Shown piece after piece: positions 33,186-41,127 of a stretch of 41,127 nt of DNA; positions within the stretch are counted from its first letter, which is position 1, and every line of letters begins with the position of its first letter. The DNA comes from Candidatus Actinomarinales bacterium. GTDB lineage: Bacteria; Actinomycetota; Acidimicrobiia; Actinomarinales; Actinomarinaceae. Below the pieces are notes generated by a model. It was not told the origin of the DNA. It was given only the letters and a program-made list of their open reading frames with translations, and ran no database searches. Position numbers and translations under genes: made by a program. The stretch is taken from positions 1 to 41,127 of the forward strand of contig SGYT01000005.1 of NCBI GenBank assembly GCA_004214055.1. The letters are read 5' to 3'.

Positions 33186-33937
33186 TGCCTAATAAATGGG
33201 TAGAGGTTGAAGCAAAAACAATAGATGATGCAATCAAGGCAGGCCTAAAAGAATTAGAACTCGATGATGCAACCGAGGCTGACATAAATATATTAAGAGA
33301 ACCCGAAGGAGGGGTTTTTGGTGTTGGAGGAACAAAGGCTCTAGTTAGAATCTCTGTTAGAAGCGGTTTTAAAAACAAAAACGGAAGAAGATACAAACAA
33401 AGAAACAGAAATGAAAGACCACAAAACCGAAGAGAAAAATTCGACACAAGAAAGCCGCGAGTAGAGGCTGATCCCAAAGAACAGTTAGAAGTTTCAATAT
33501 CCTTTTTAGAAGGATTAATAAAATCATTCGGCCTAAAGGGAGTAGTAAGTGGCGAGGTGAATGAAAGAAACCTTGTAGTAAAGGTTTCCGGAGAACAAAC
33601 AGAGGCTCTTGTTGGCGAAAAGGGAAATATTATTCGCTCTTTACACGAACTTACAAGAACGGTTGTCCAACGAAAAACCGGTGCCGGAACAAGGTTAAGG
33701 TTAGATGTAGCTGAATACGCGGAAAAAAGAAAAGAAGCACTAACAATTTATGCAGAAAGATTAACAAATCAAATACTTGAAGACAAGCAAGAGGTTATGT
33801 TAGAGCCGATGAACTCGGTTGACAGAAAAACACTACATGATGCGGTTTCTGAAATAAAAGGTATAAGGTCTTATTCTGAAGGAAGAGAACCCTATAGGTC
33901 TGTTGTTTTTGCTCCAAGCGAACAAGAAGAAGAATGA
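33185..33937 (+). CDS. jag: Jag/KhpB KH-R3H RNA-binding protein
   Basis: Jag_N (KWVEVEAKTIDDAIKAGLKELEL), KH GEKGNIIRSLHELTRTVVQ, R3H MNSVDRKTLHDAVSEIKGIRSYSEGREPYRSVV. Confidence 0.94.
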   Translation: MPNKWVEVEAKTIDDAIKAGLKELELDDATEADINILREPEGGVFGVGGTKALVRISVRSGFKNKNGRRYKQRNRNERPQNRREKFDTRKPRVEADPKEQLEVSISFLEGLIKSFGLKGVVSGEVNERNLVVKVSGEQTEALVGEKGNIIRSLHELTRTVVQRKTGAGTRLRLDVAEYAEKRKEALTIYAERLTNQILEDKQEVMLEPMNSVDRKTLHDAVSEIKGIRSYSEGREPYRSVVFAPSEQEEE

Positions 33938-34557
33938 CATATAATCCCCAAATTCCAAAGTGGGGAGAAAAATATCTAGAGGAAAAAAAAGAAAAACTTG
34001 TTAATTATCATAAGTGGTTATCTACTACAGGAAATAAGACGGGATTAATAAGTCAAAAAACAGACCAATATATTTGGGATGAATTTATAGTTCATTCCTT
34101 ATATTTTTATAAAATAATTGAAGATCTTGGAGTAGAAAAAAGTAGTATTTTTGATTTGGGAACTGGAGGGGGAATTCCGGGGGTACCAATATCTATTGTA
34201 AGCAGCACAAAAGTAGTACTAGTTGATAATAAAAAAAGCAGAATATTTGAACTAGATAGGCTAATTAAAATACTAAAGATAGAAGGTGTTGCAGCTAAAG
34301 AAAAAAACGCAATTGAGCTTATAAAAACTAAGGAAAACGCTATTTTTACACTACGTTGCTATCTTTCCACCTCAAGTTTGATTAAAGAAACAAAAAAAAC
34401 ACTAAAGAAATCAAAAAAATTAAATAAAAATATATATCTTGTCTCTTCCAATAAAAAAAATAATATCAAAACAGATAAAATGTTTCACGTGAAACAAGAA
34501 AAATTTCTTATCAATAAAAACGACTATCGATTTATTGATGTTATAACAAGTATGTGA
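33934..34557 (+). CDS. rsmG: 16S rRNA (guanine-N7) methyltransferase
   Basis: SIFDLGTGGGIPGVPISIV; VLVDNKKSRIFELDRLI. Confidence 0.93.
   Translation: MTYNPQIPKWGEKYLEEKKEKLVNYHKWLSTTGNKTGLISQKTDQYIWDEFIVHSLYFYKIIEDLGVEKSSIFDLGTGGGIPGVPISIVSSTKVVLVDNKKSRIFELDRLIKILKIEGVAAKEKNAIELIKTKENAIFTLRCYLSTSSLIKETKKTLKKSKKLNKNIYLVSSNKKNNIKTDKMFHVKQEKFLINKNDYRFIDVITSM
34481..34496. promoter_or_regulatory. parS: parS centromere site
   Basis: TGTTTCACGTGAAACA, perfect 16-bp palindrome inside rsmG (encodes MFHVKQ). Confidence 0.97.
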
Positions 34558-35324
34558 AAACAATTTCAATAATTTGTCAAAAAGGAGGAGTAGGAAAAAC
34601 AACAGCAGTTGTTAACTTATCCACTATTTTTTCAAAAAAAGGTTATAGAACATTAATTATTGATCTAGATCCCCAGGGAAACGTCTCAACATATCTAAAT
34701 TTCGATAAAAATACCAAAAATGTTACAAGTAGTATTGATTTATTAAGCGGTGTAACAGAAATTTTTACAGGCGAATTAAGCGAAAATCTTTCAATTATTC
34801 CTTCAAATAAAGAAATAGCCAGATATAACGATGAAAAAATCATTGGAGGCGCAAAAATTAGTAAGTTGAAAAAATATGGTCTTTTTAATGAGTTTGACTT
34901 TGTTTTCATAGACACTCCGCCAACCATGAGTTCCTTGGTTCAGGAAGGAATTGCTGCTTCAGACTATTACTTAATACCAACAAAGCCGGAATTTTTAGCT
35001 ATTGAAGGAGTAGCTCAAGCCATGAGTTTTGCTAAGACAACATTAAAAAACATACCAAACGTAAATGCTATATTTTTAGGGGTTTTACTAAATCAGGTTG
35101 AAACAAGAAGAGCTAGTTATGAAGAGTTTTTATCAGAATTAGAATATTTACTTGGAGACAGACTCTTCAAGACTAAAATTTCTCATCTCACAGAAATTGC
35201 AGACAGCCCTTTTTATGGTAAAACTGTGATAGATTTTAATAAGGAGAGTAAGGCAAGAATTCAATTTAACAAACTGGCAGAAGAAATAATAGAAAGAGTT
35301 GATAAAAATGAAGAGATCACTTAG
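34554..35324 (+). CDS. parA: Chromosome partitioning ATPase ParA
   Basis: ISIICQKGGVGKTTAVVNLSTIF; LIIDLDPQGNVS; DFVFIDTPPTMS. Confidence 0.97.
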   Translation: MKTISIICQKGGVGKTTAVVNLSTIFSKKGYRTLIIDLDPQGNVSTYLNFDKNTKNVTSSIDLLSGVTEIFTGELSENLSIIPSNKEIARYNDEKIIGGAKISKLKKYGLFNEFDFVFIDTPPTMSSLVQEGIAASDYYLIPTKPEFLAIEGVAQAMSFAKTTLKNIPNVNAIFLGVLLNQVETRRASYEEFLSELEYLLGDRLFKTKISHLTEIADSPFYGKTVIDFNKESKARIQFNKLAEEIIERVDKNEEIT

Positions 35325-36108
35325 CTCGCTAATAACAGATACAAACGTAAGGGAGTTCAAGGCTATCGAGATAGAAATATCTCAAATAAAAAAAAGCGAC
35401 ACACAAGCACGTACAAATTTTGATAAAGGTAAGTTGCTAGAGCTCAGCCAGTCAATAGTTAAAAATGGAATTTTACAACCACTAATAGTTCAAGAAGCTG
35501 GAGAAAACCAATATAGATTGATTGCTGGCGAGAGAAGGTTGAGAGCAGCAAAAGAAGCCGGATTAAAAGCTGTTCCGTGTTTAATAAAAGACGTTAGCTC
35601 AAGAGAAGCTGCAGTAATTGGCTTGGTTGAGAATGTTCAAAGAAAGCAGCTTAAAACAACAGAAGAAGCAGCAGGATATAAAAAACTATTAGAAGAATAT
35701 AATCTTGAAACTAAAGATATAGCAGAGCTAGTTGGAAAAAGCAGATCCTACGTTTCAAACTTACTTAGATTATCAAAGTTAAGTACAGAAGTATACGGCG
35801 CTCTTGAAGAAGGACTTGTTACAATGGGTCAAGTTAAACCAATAATAAACCTAGAAGAAAATCAGCAAAACGAAATCCTTACTGAAATTTTAAGCTTAAA
35901 GCTTTCTAGTAGACAAGTAGAAGAAAGAGTAAGAAAAATAGCAAACCCCTCAGATAAAGTTTCCGAAAAGCTGCTGCACTATAAAAACTTTTTTGAAAAT
36001 AAAACAGGTTCGAAAGTAGATATAAAAACAAACAAGAACAACTTTAAAGTAACATTAAACTTTCGCACAGAGGATGATCTTAATGTTTTTATTAATAGTT
36101 TTAAGTAG
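35308..36108 (+). CDS. parB: Chromosome partitioning protein ParB
   Basis: MKRSLSSLI start; LSQSIVKNGILQPLIVQ; RLIAGERRLRAAKEAGL; GLVENVQRKQL; HTH VGKSRSYVSNLLRL. Confidence 0.96.
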   Translation: MKRSLSSLITDTNVREFKAIEIEISQIKKSDTQARTNFDKGKLLELSQSIVKNGILQPLIVQEAGENQYRLIAGERRLRAAKEAGLKAVPCLIKDVSSREAAVIGLVENVQRKQLKTTEEAAGYKKLLEEYNLETKDIAELVGKSRSYVSNLLRLSKLSTEVYGALEEGLVTMGQVKPIINLEENQQNEILTEILSLKLSSRQVEERVRKIANPSDKVSEKLLHYKNFFENKTGSKVDIKTNKNNFKVTLNFRTEDDLNVFINSFK

Positions 36109-37045
36109 ACAGAGATTCATTCAACCCATCTAATAGAGAATTAAGTAATTTCTCCAATAGATCAATTTGGTAAAATTTACCATTTACTAATACAGCAACA
36201 GATTTAGTACTTTTCAAAAGATTCGAAGACCTTCCGACAGAGGGAATATTATATTCAGAAGAAATTGAGTCACTTATTTTCTTACCAATAATACTTTCTG
36301 AAAAACTTCCTTTAAAATATTCTATAAAACTATCATCAGAATCCTTAAAAGAAACAAACAATGTGGGCTGTTTGTTGTTTATATAATTTATTACATTTAT
36401 TTCTTCTACTTTTTCACCAGCTTCAGAAGCGAAAGAAGGAAGGATGTTTTTTTCTAGACACAGCTGTTTTACCTTTTCATAAATAACAAGCTGTTCTTTG
36501 TAGTTTCCAATATTTGGAATATTAAAAGAAACAGAATAACCAATATTTCCTGAGAGAAAACTTGGTGAAATTGTTTTAATAGCCTCATTGAGTGAGGTAT
36601 CAAAACCCGGTCTTATTAATCTTTTTATTTCGTCAACTGTATTTAGACCAACGGTTCCATCAATAGCTAGCCCCTTATTTTCTTGAAATTTTATTACAGA
36701 CGAAACAACTTCCTTTGTAAAAACTCCGTTAATAGGTTCTGAATAAAAACCCAATCTAGACAAAAGCTCTTGTAACTCTTCCACGTCTGATCCGTAAAGG
36801 TTTGGGTTTGTTTTTGTTAAAATCCTGTCTCCCAGCCTATATCCATAGTTAACCAACTCAACCCACAATGCTTCCTTTGTTGAAAGGCTTCGAAGGCTTC
36901 TGTCTTCTAAAAACAAAGAAAGAATAGATTTAATTTCAGTTTTGTCTTCTGCTGATGAATAGCCAATGTAATTTAATTTTTCTTTAAGATCTTGTAATTC
37001 TACTTCTGAAAGTTCATCTACAAAAGAGAGAGAATCTAAATTAAT
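36101..37045 (-). CDS. cwlM: CwlM-like protein: peptidoglycan-binding domains plus degenerate amidase domain
   Basis: LYGSDVEELQELLSRLGFYSEPINGVFTKEVVSSVIKFQENKGLAIDGTVG; YGYRLGDRIL; beside trxB and parB; frame open to 37045 (listed TTG start is 36916). Confidence 0.75.
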   Translation of the reverse strand: MNLDSLSFVDELSEVELQDLKEKLNYIGYSSAEDKTEIKSILSLFLEDRSLRSLSTKEALWVELVNYGYRLGDRILTKTNPNLYGSDVEELQELLSRLGFYSEPINGVFTKEVVSSVIKFQENKGLAIDGTVGLNTVDEIKRLIRPGFDTSLNEAIKTISPSFLSGNIGYSVSFNIPNIGNYKEQLVIYEKVKQLCLEKNILPSFASEAGEKVEEINVINYINNKQPTLFVSFKDSDDSFIEYFKGSFSESIIGKKISDSISSEYNIPSVGRSSNLLKSTKSVAVLVNGKFYQIDLLEKLLNSLLDGLNESLST

Positions 37046-37955
37046 GTTCTAGCCACCTTTCAGCATCAATTGCTGCTTGACAACCGGTGCCAGCAGCTGT
37101 TACTGCTTGTCTGTAAACAGAATCAGCTACATCACCCGCTGCAAAGACCCCGGGAACAGAAGTGCTAGTATCTGTTGTAAAACCAGTCTTTATATAGCCC
37201 TTTTCATCTAGATCAACCAAACCATCCAAAAAAACTACGTTTGGTGTATGACCAATAGCGACAAAAACTCCATCTATAGTTAGTTTTGAAGATGAACCAT
37301 CTCCAGTGTCTTTAAGAGAGACCGAATTCACGGCTTCTTTTCCATGAATTTCCGCTACTTCCTTACTCCAGAGCACCTCAATTTTTTCATTTTCTAAAAC
37401 TCTATCTTGCATAATTTTACTAGCTCTAAACGAGTCTCTTCTATGAACAATATAAACCTTTGTTGCAAACTTTGTTAAGAAAAGAGCTTCTTCCATTGCT
37501 GAATCTCCACCACCGACAACTATTACTTTTTTTTCTTTAAAAAAGAAACCATCACAAGTAGCACAAGAAGAGACCCCGTGGCCTTGAAGTTCTTTTTCTC
37601 CTTTTACATCAAGCCATATTGCAGATGCTCCAGATGAAATAATTACTGACTTAAATTCATAAGAGCCCTTTCCTGTTTCGAGCTTAAAGCCGCCATCAAT
37701 TTTTTCTATTTTATTTACTGTCTCTGTTTTAATTTGGGTTCCAAATTTTTCAGCCTGTTTTTTAAATATCTGCATTAAGTCAGGTCCCATTACTCCTGAA
37801 TCAAAACCAGGGTAATTCTCTACATCGGTTGTTAGCATAAGTTGACCACCTGACTCTAAGCCCTCAAAAAGGACAGGCTCTAAACTCGCTCTTGAAGCAT
37901 AAATGCCGGCAGTATAACCAGCAGGACCAGAACCAATAATTGCTAGATTATGCAT
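37041..37955 (-). CDS. trxB: Thioredoxin reductase
   Basis: LAIIGSGPAGYTAGIYASRA; SSCATCDGFFFKEKKVIVVGGGDSAMEEALFL; GVFAAGDVAD. Confidence 0.97.
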   Translation of the reverse strand: MHNLAIIGSGPAGYTAGIYASRASLEPVLFEGLESGGQLMLTTDVENYPGFDSGVMGPDLMQIFKKQAEKFGTQIKTETVNKIEKIDGGFKLETGKGSYEFKSVIISSGASAIWLDVKGEKELQGHGVSSCATCDGFFFKEKKVIVVGGGDSAMEEALFLTKFATKVYIVHRRDSFRASKIMQDRVLENEKIEVLWSKEVAEIHGKEAVNSVSLKDTGDGSSSKLTIDGVFVAIGHTPNVVFLDGLVDLDEKGYIKTGFTTDTSTSVPGVFAAGDVADSVYRQAVTAAGTGCQAAIDAERWLEH

Positions 37956-38232
37956 TTCTTTTCTTTCTGTAGTTGTTTAAAGATAAAAATAGAAAAACCA
38001 AACCAAGTGCAGCCATGGCGAAACCAGTTGGGTTAACTCCAAGCAACAAACCAAGTCCCTGCATTATTTTAATTACACCCATAAATAAAAAAACCAAGGA
38101 TGTTAATAAAAGGACAACAAGCAATAAACCTAGACTTGCAAACCCTGTAAAACGCTGAATAGGCCTAACAATAAGTTCTTTTATTGTTTTTATTAGACCA
38201 TCTATAGATTCTATAAAGCTATCTTCTTCCAT
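37948..38232 (-). CDS. Small membrane protein, hypothetical
   Basis: Two hydrophobic segments; 8-bp overlap with trxB start. Confidence 0.7.
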   Translation of the reverse strand: MEEDSFIESIDGLIKTIKELIVRPIQRFTGFASLGLLLVVLLLTSLVFLFMGVIKIMQGLGLLLGVNPTGFAMAALGLVFLFLSLNNYRKKRNA

Positions 38233-38283
38233 ATTGTTATCTTAAGCCACTTAAGTTTATTAATGAACTCTTTAAATTTCGTT

Positions 38284-38994
38284 TTAGTTTGAGGAGGTCA
38301 TTATTAGTAGCTTTTTTTTAGAAATGTTGAACGAGTTGTTTGTATAAAGTCTTAAGGCAGCCTCATTGTTTTCTTGGGTGTTTAGTTTCATCTTTTTGTA
38401 ATTTTTTGATTTAGCAAATGATAAAACATACTTAAGTAACTTGTCACCTATACCTTGTTTTTGAAAGTCTTTATGAACACCAAACCTCTGAAGATAGGTA
38501 AAGCCACGAGTTTCACCAAGAATTGCATATCCCCTTAATTCGTTATCTGAAAAAATCTTAAACAAATGATTGTTATTACAGCTTTTCATTGTTTCAACAA
38601 AATTAGAATAAGAGTTTTTCCAATAGGAGCTAAAGATCTTCCTGTCTACTTCTAGCAAGACCCCTATGTCTGACAAGTTAAATTTTGTATGCTCTACTGA
38701 TTTGTAGTCACTTTGATTTAATTGTTTAATATCCTTAAGATTTGATTCACAAATAAGCAAACTATGTTTTTGAACCCAGCCAGCGTCTAACCACCTTGTT
38801 GCTTCTACTTCACTTATCATTGAGGAATTAAAGGATAAACTCAGTTCCTGCGATGTTTTATTTACACTTTTCAATAGAGACTTCCCACCAAGAATTTTCT
38901 CAAAATAAATACAGTCAACAAACTCATTCCATTTTCTTGTATAAAAAGAGCCGTTTAATTTAAGATTTAATTTTTTCTCATCTGTTAAATACAT
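38284..38994 (-). CDS. GNAT family N-acetyltransferase
   Basis: FGVHKDFQKQGIGDKLLKYVLSFAK; NNEAALRLYTNNSFN. Confidence 0.88.
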   Translation of the reverse strand: MYLTDEKKLNLKLNGSFYTRKWNEFVDCIYFEKILGGKSLLKSVNKTSQELSLSFNSSMISEVEATRWLDAGWVQKHSLLICESNLKDIKQLNQSDYKSVEHTKFNLSDIGVLLEVDRKIFSSYWKNSYSNFVETMKSCNNNHLFKIFSDNELRGYAILGETRGFTYLQRFGVHKDFQKQGIGDKLLKYVLSFAKSKNYKKMKLNTQENNEAALRLYTNNSFNISKKKLLIMTSSN

Positions 38995-39406
38995 ACTTTA
39001 AAATTTTTTTATCTTCATCATAAGTTAATAGATCAAGGGCTTTTTTTTCTGGAACAATTGCTATTTCTTCAATTTCATGATCTGGTTCTTTCACAAATTC
39101 TTTTATAACTGTCATTTCGTAAAACCAAACTGTTTTTTGAATAGTTTCTCCATATTCAATTGAATATCTTGATTCAGCTATAGGTTTATCTCCTAAGCAT
39201 TTAACCTCAAAGCCGGTTTCTTCAAAAACTTCTCTTTCTGCTGCTTCGAGGGGAGTTTCACCTTCTTCTAGATGTCCTTTTGGAAAACCCCAGAAGCCAG
39301 AACTATAATTTTTTTTATACTCTTCTCTTAGGCGATTTTTTACTAAAAGAATCTTGTTTCCTGCTAGAACTATTCCGCCTGCTGCAAAATCTACTTTAGA
39401 ATTCAT
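38978..39406 (-). CDS. NUDIX hydrolase
   Basis: GFPKGHLEEGETPLEAAEREVFEETGFE. Confidence 0.96.
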   Translation of the reverse strand: MNSKVDFAAGGIVLAGNKILLVKNRLREEYKKNYSSGFWGFPKGHLEEGETPLEAAEREVFEETGFEVKCLGDKPIAESRYSIEYGETIQKTVWFYEMTVIKEFVKEPDHEIEEIAIVPEKKALDLLTYDEDKKILKYVFNR

Positions 39407-39441
39407 ACTTTATTTTTCCAATTATTCTCTAAGCTAACAAT

Positions 39442-40815
39442 ATGGTACCAACAACATTGACAAATGCTTTAGATGAAAAGCCTTTTCTTAAAGAGGTTTC
39501 GACCTCTTACGAGGAAGCTGGCTTTGAAATATATCTTGTTGGAGGAGCTGTAAGAGATGGAATTTTAGGAATTGAAACAAAGGATTTTGACTTTACAACA
39601 AACGCGAGCCCAGAAGATTCTTTGGAATTGCTTGGCAACAAAGGCTATAAAACAACAGAAATAGGGAAAGCTTTTGGAACAATTGAAACAATAATCGAAG
39701 AATGTTCTCTTCATATAACAACATATAGAGAAGACACCTATGATAAAGATTCAAGAAAACCAGTAGTTAAAACTTCAAGAGATCTAGACAAAGACCTAAG
39801 CAGAAGAGACTTTACAATTAACGCTCTTGCATATGACATGAGTAAAAATAAAATTATTGATCCATACAGTGGACTAAAAGATCTTTCAAAAGGAATAATA
39901 AGAACACCAGATAGCCCAAATATTTCTTTTTCTGACGATCCGCTAAGGATGCTTAGGGCTTGTAGGTTTATAAGCACACATGGTTTCACTCCAAACAATG
40001 AGGTGTTTGAAGCAATTACAAAAAACCTAGAGAGAATACAAATAGTAAGCACTGAAAGAATAAGAGACGAATTTACAAAACTACTTACAGGCGAAAATCC
40101 GTCACTAGGAATAAAAGCATTTGTTGAAAGCGGATTAAGTCAACTAATAATGCCTGAGTTGGATGAATTAAAAATTGAAGTAGATCCAAACCATCATCAT
40201 AAAGACGTTTACGAGCATACGATGATTGTTGTAGATAGGGTTTCCCCAATACTAGTTTCTAGAATGTCGGCACTTCTACACGACATAGGAAAACCCAACA
40301 CTAAGGGAATTGAGAATGGAAAAGTGCACTTTAGACACCACGAAGTTGTTGGTGCCAAAATGAGTAAAAAAATTCTAAAGAGACTCAAGTATGATAATGA
40401 GACAATCAAGAAAGTCTCACTTTTAGTTGAAAACCACCTAAGGCCACATACTTTTAAGATGGGTTGGACAGACGCTGCAGTAAGAAGATACATAATTGAC
40501 GCCGGAGGGTTGATGGAAGAGCTAAACGATTTAGTAAGAGCAGATATTACAACTAAGAATAAAGCAAAATATGAAGAGATAAACAAATATTTAGACGAAA
40601 TGGAAGAGAGAATAAAAGAAGTAGCCGAAAAGGAAGAGCTATCTAAATTGAGACCACCTATTTCAGGAGATGAGATAATGAAGATGTTTAACTTAGAACC
40701 AGGACCGGATGTTGGGAAGATTATGAAAGCTTTGTATGAGCAAAGAGTCAACGATGGAGAGGTTTCTAAGGATGAAGCAACAAAATTAGCTGAAGAAGTT
40801 TATAAGAAATTATAA
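39442..40815 (+). CDS. cca: CCA tRNA nucleotidyltransferase / poly(A) polymerase family with HD domain
   Basis: YLVGGAVRDGILGIETKDFDFTTNA; SRRDFTINALAYD; DDPLRMLRACRF; LLHDIGKP. Confidence 0.96.
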   Translation: MVPTTLTNALDEKPFLKEVSTSYEEAGFEIYLVGGAVRDGILGIETKDFDFTTNASPEDSLELLGNKGYKTTEIGKAFGTIETIIEECSLHITTYREDTYDKDSRKPVVKTSRDLDKDLSRRDFTINALAYDMSKNKIIDPYSGLKDLSKGIIRTPDSPNISFSDDPLRMLRACRFISTHGFTPNNEVFEAITKNLERIQIVSTERIRDEFTKLLTGENPSLGIKAFVESGLSQLIMPELDELKIEVDPNHHHKDVYEHTMIVVDRVSPILVSRMSALLHDIGKPNTKGIENGKVHFRHHEVVGAKMSKKILKRLKYDNETIKKVSLLVENHLRPHTFKMGWTDAAVRRYIIDAGGLMEELNDLVRADITTKNKAKYEEINKYLDEMEERIKEVAEKEELSKLRPPISGDEIMKMFNLEPGPDVGKIMKALYEQRVNDGEVSKDEATKLAEEVYKKL

Positions 40816-40878
40816 AAAAACTACCTTATTAATCTCAGTATAGTAAAGTTGCCTAGTCTAAAAAATATAAGGAGAAAC

Positions 40879-41076
40879 ATGCCTAAGGGCAAAGTTAAAT
40901 GGTTTAACCAAACTAAAGGATACGGATTTATAGCTCCAGACGAAGGAGATAAGGATATATTCGTACACATAACTGCGGTTAGAGACTCTGGAATGCAAAA
41001 TCTTGAAGAAGATCAAGAAGTAGAGTTCGAAATTGTAGAAAAAGATGGTAAAGCCTCAGCTGAAAACCTAAAGTAA
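40879..41076 (+). CDS. Cold shock protein (CspA family)
   Basis: MPKGKVKWFNQTKGYGFIAPDEGDKDIFVHI; AAGGAG upstream of ATG 40879; listed start 40849 is too early. Confidence 0.96.
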   Translation: MPKGKVKWFNQTKGYGFIAPDEGDKDIFVHITAVRDSGMQNLEEDQEVEFEIVEKDGKASAENLK

Positions 41077-41127
41077 CGTTCTAATTACTTAGATCTAAAA
41101 TACTACTAGCAATTTTCACTACAAATA

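Overview
Low-GC bacterial chromosome segment, most like a marine actinobacterium (Ca. Actinomarina-like; this assignment is inference from gene content, a rhodopsin and AT-richness). The right half is the replication-origin neighbourhood: gyrA-gyrB-DciA-like-dnaN-dnaA on the minus strand, then rpmH-rnpA-yidD-yidC-jag-rsmG-parA-parB on the plus strand, then cwlM/trxB, GNAT, NUDIX, cca and a cold-shock gene. The left half holds pntB (5' truncated), a class II-like photolyase divergent from a proton-pump rhodopsin, small membrane ORFs, CbiM(N), a family 4 UDG, a TPP riboswitch with an SSS transporter, an S9 peptidase, NDH-2, and a long compact minus-strand gene run. That run is headed by a cobalamin riboswitch (BtuF-like, DUF2090 aldolase, PFK, thioesterase) and ends in a MacAB-like exporter. 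Best candidate for an undescribed system: the MacAB-like operon at 14.7-19.8 kb, which encodes three predicted lipoproteins built from six copies of a two-cysteine module (C-[MIL]-R-x-x-G-...-P-D-P ... C). Other notable points: two CRP-type palindromes 41 bp apart in the photolyase/rhodopsin promoter; a DnaA with altered DNA-contact motifs and no canonical DnaA boxes seen; a perfect parS inside rsmG; unlisted small ORFs including rpmH; a candidate attenuator-like structured RNA near 7.65 kb; a gyrA with a histone-H1-like tail and non-canonical QRDR; and a cwlM frame that runs upstream to a possible ATT start overlapping the trxB stop. No rRNA, tRNA, CRISPR array or transposase was recognised by eye.
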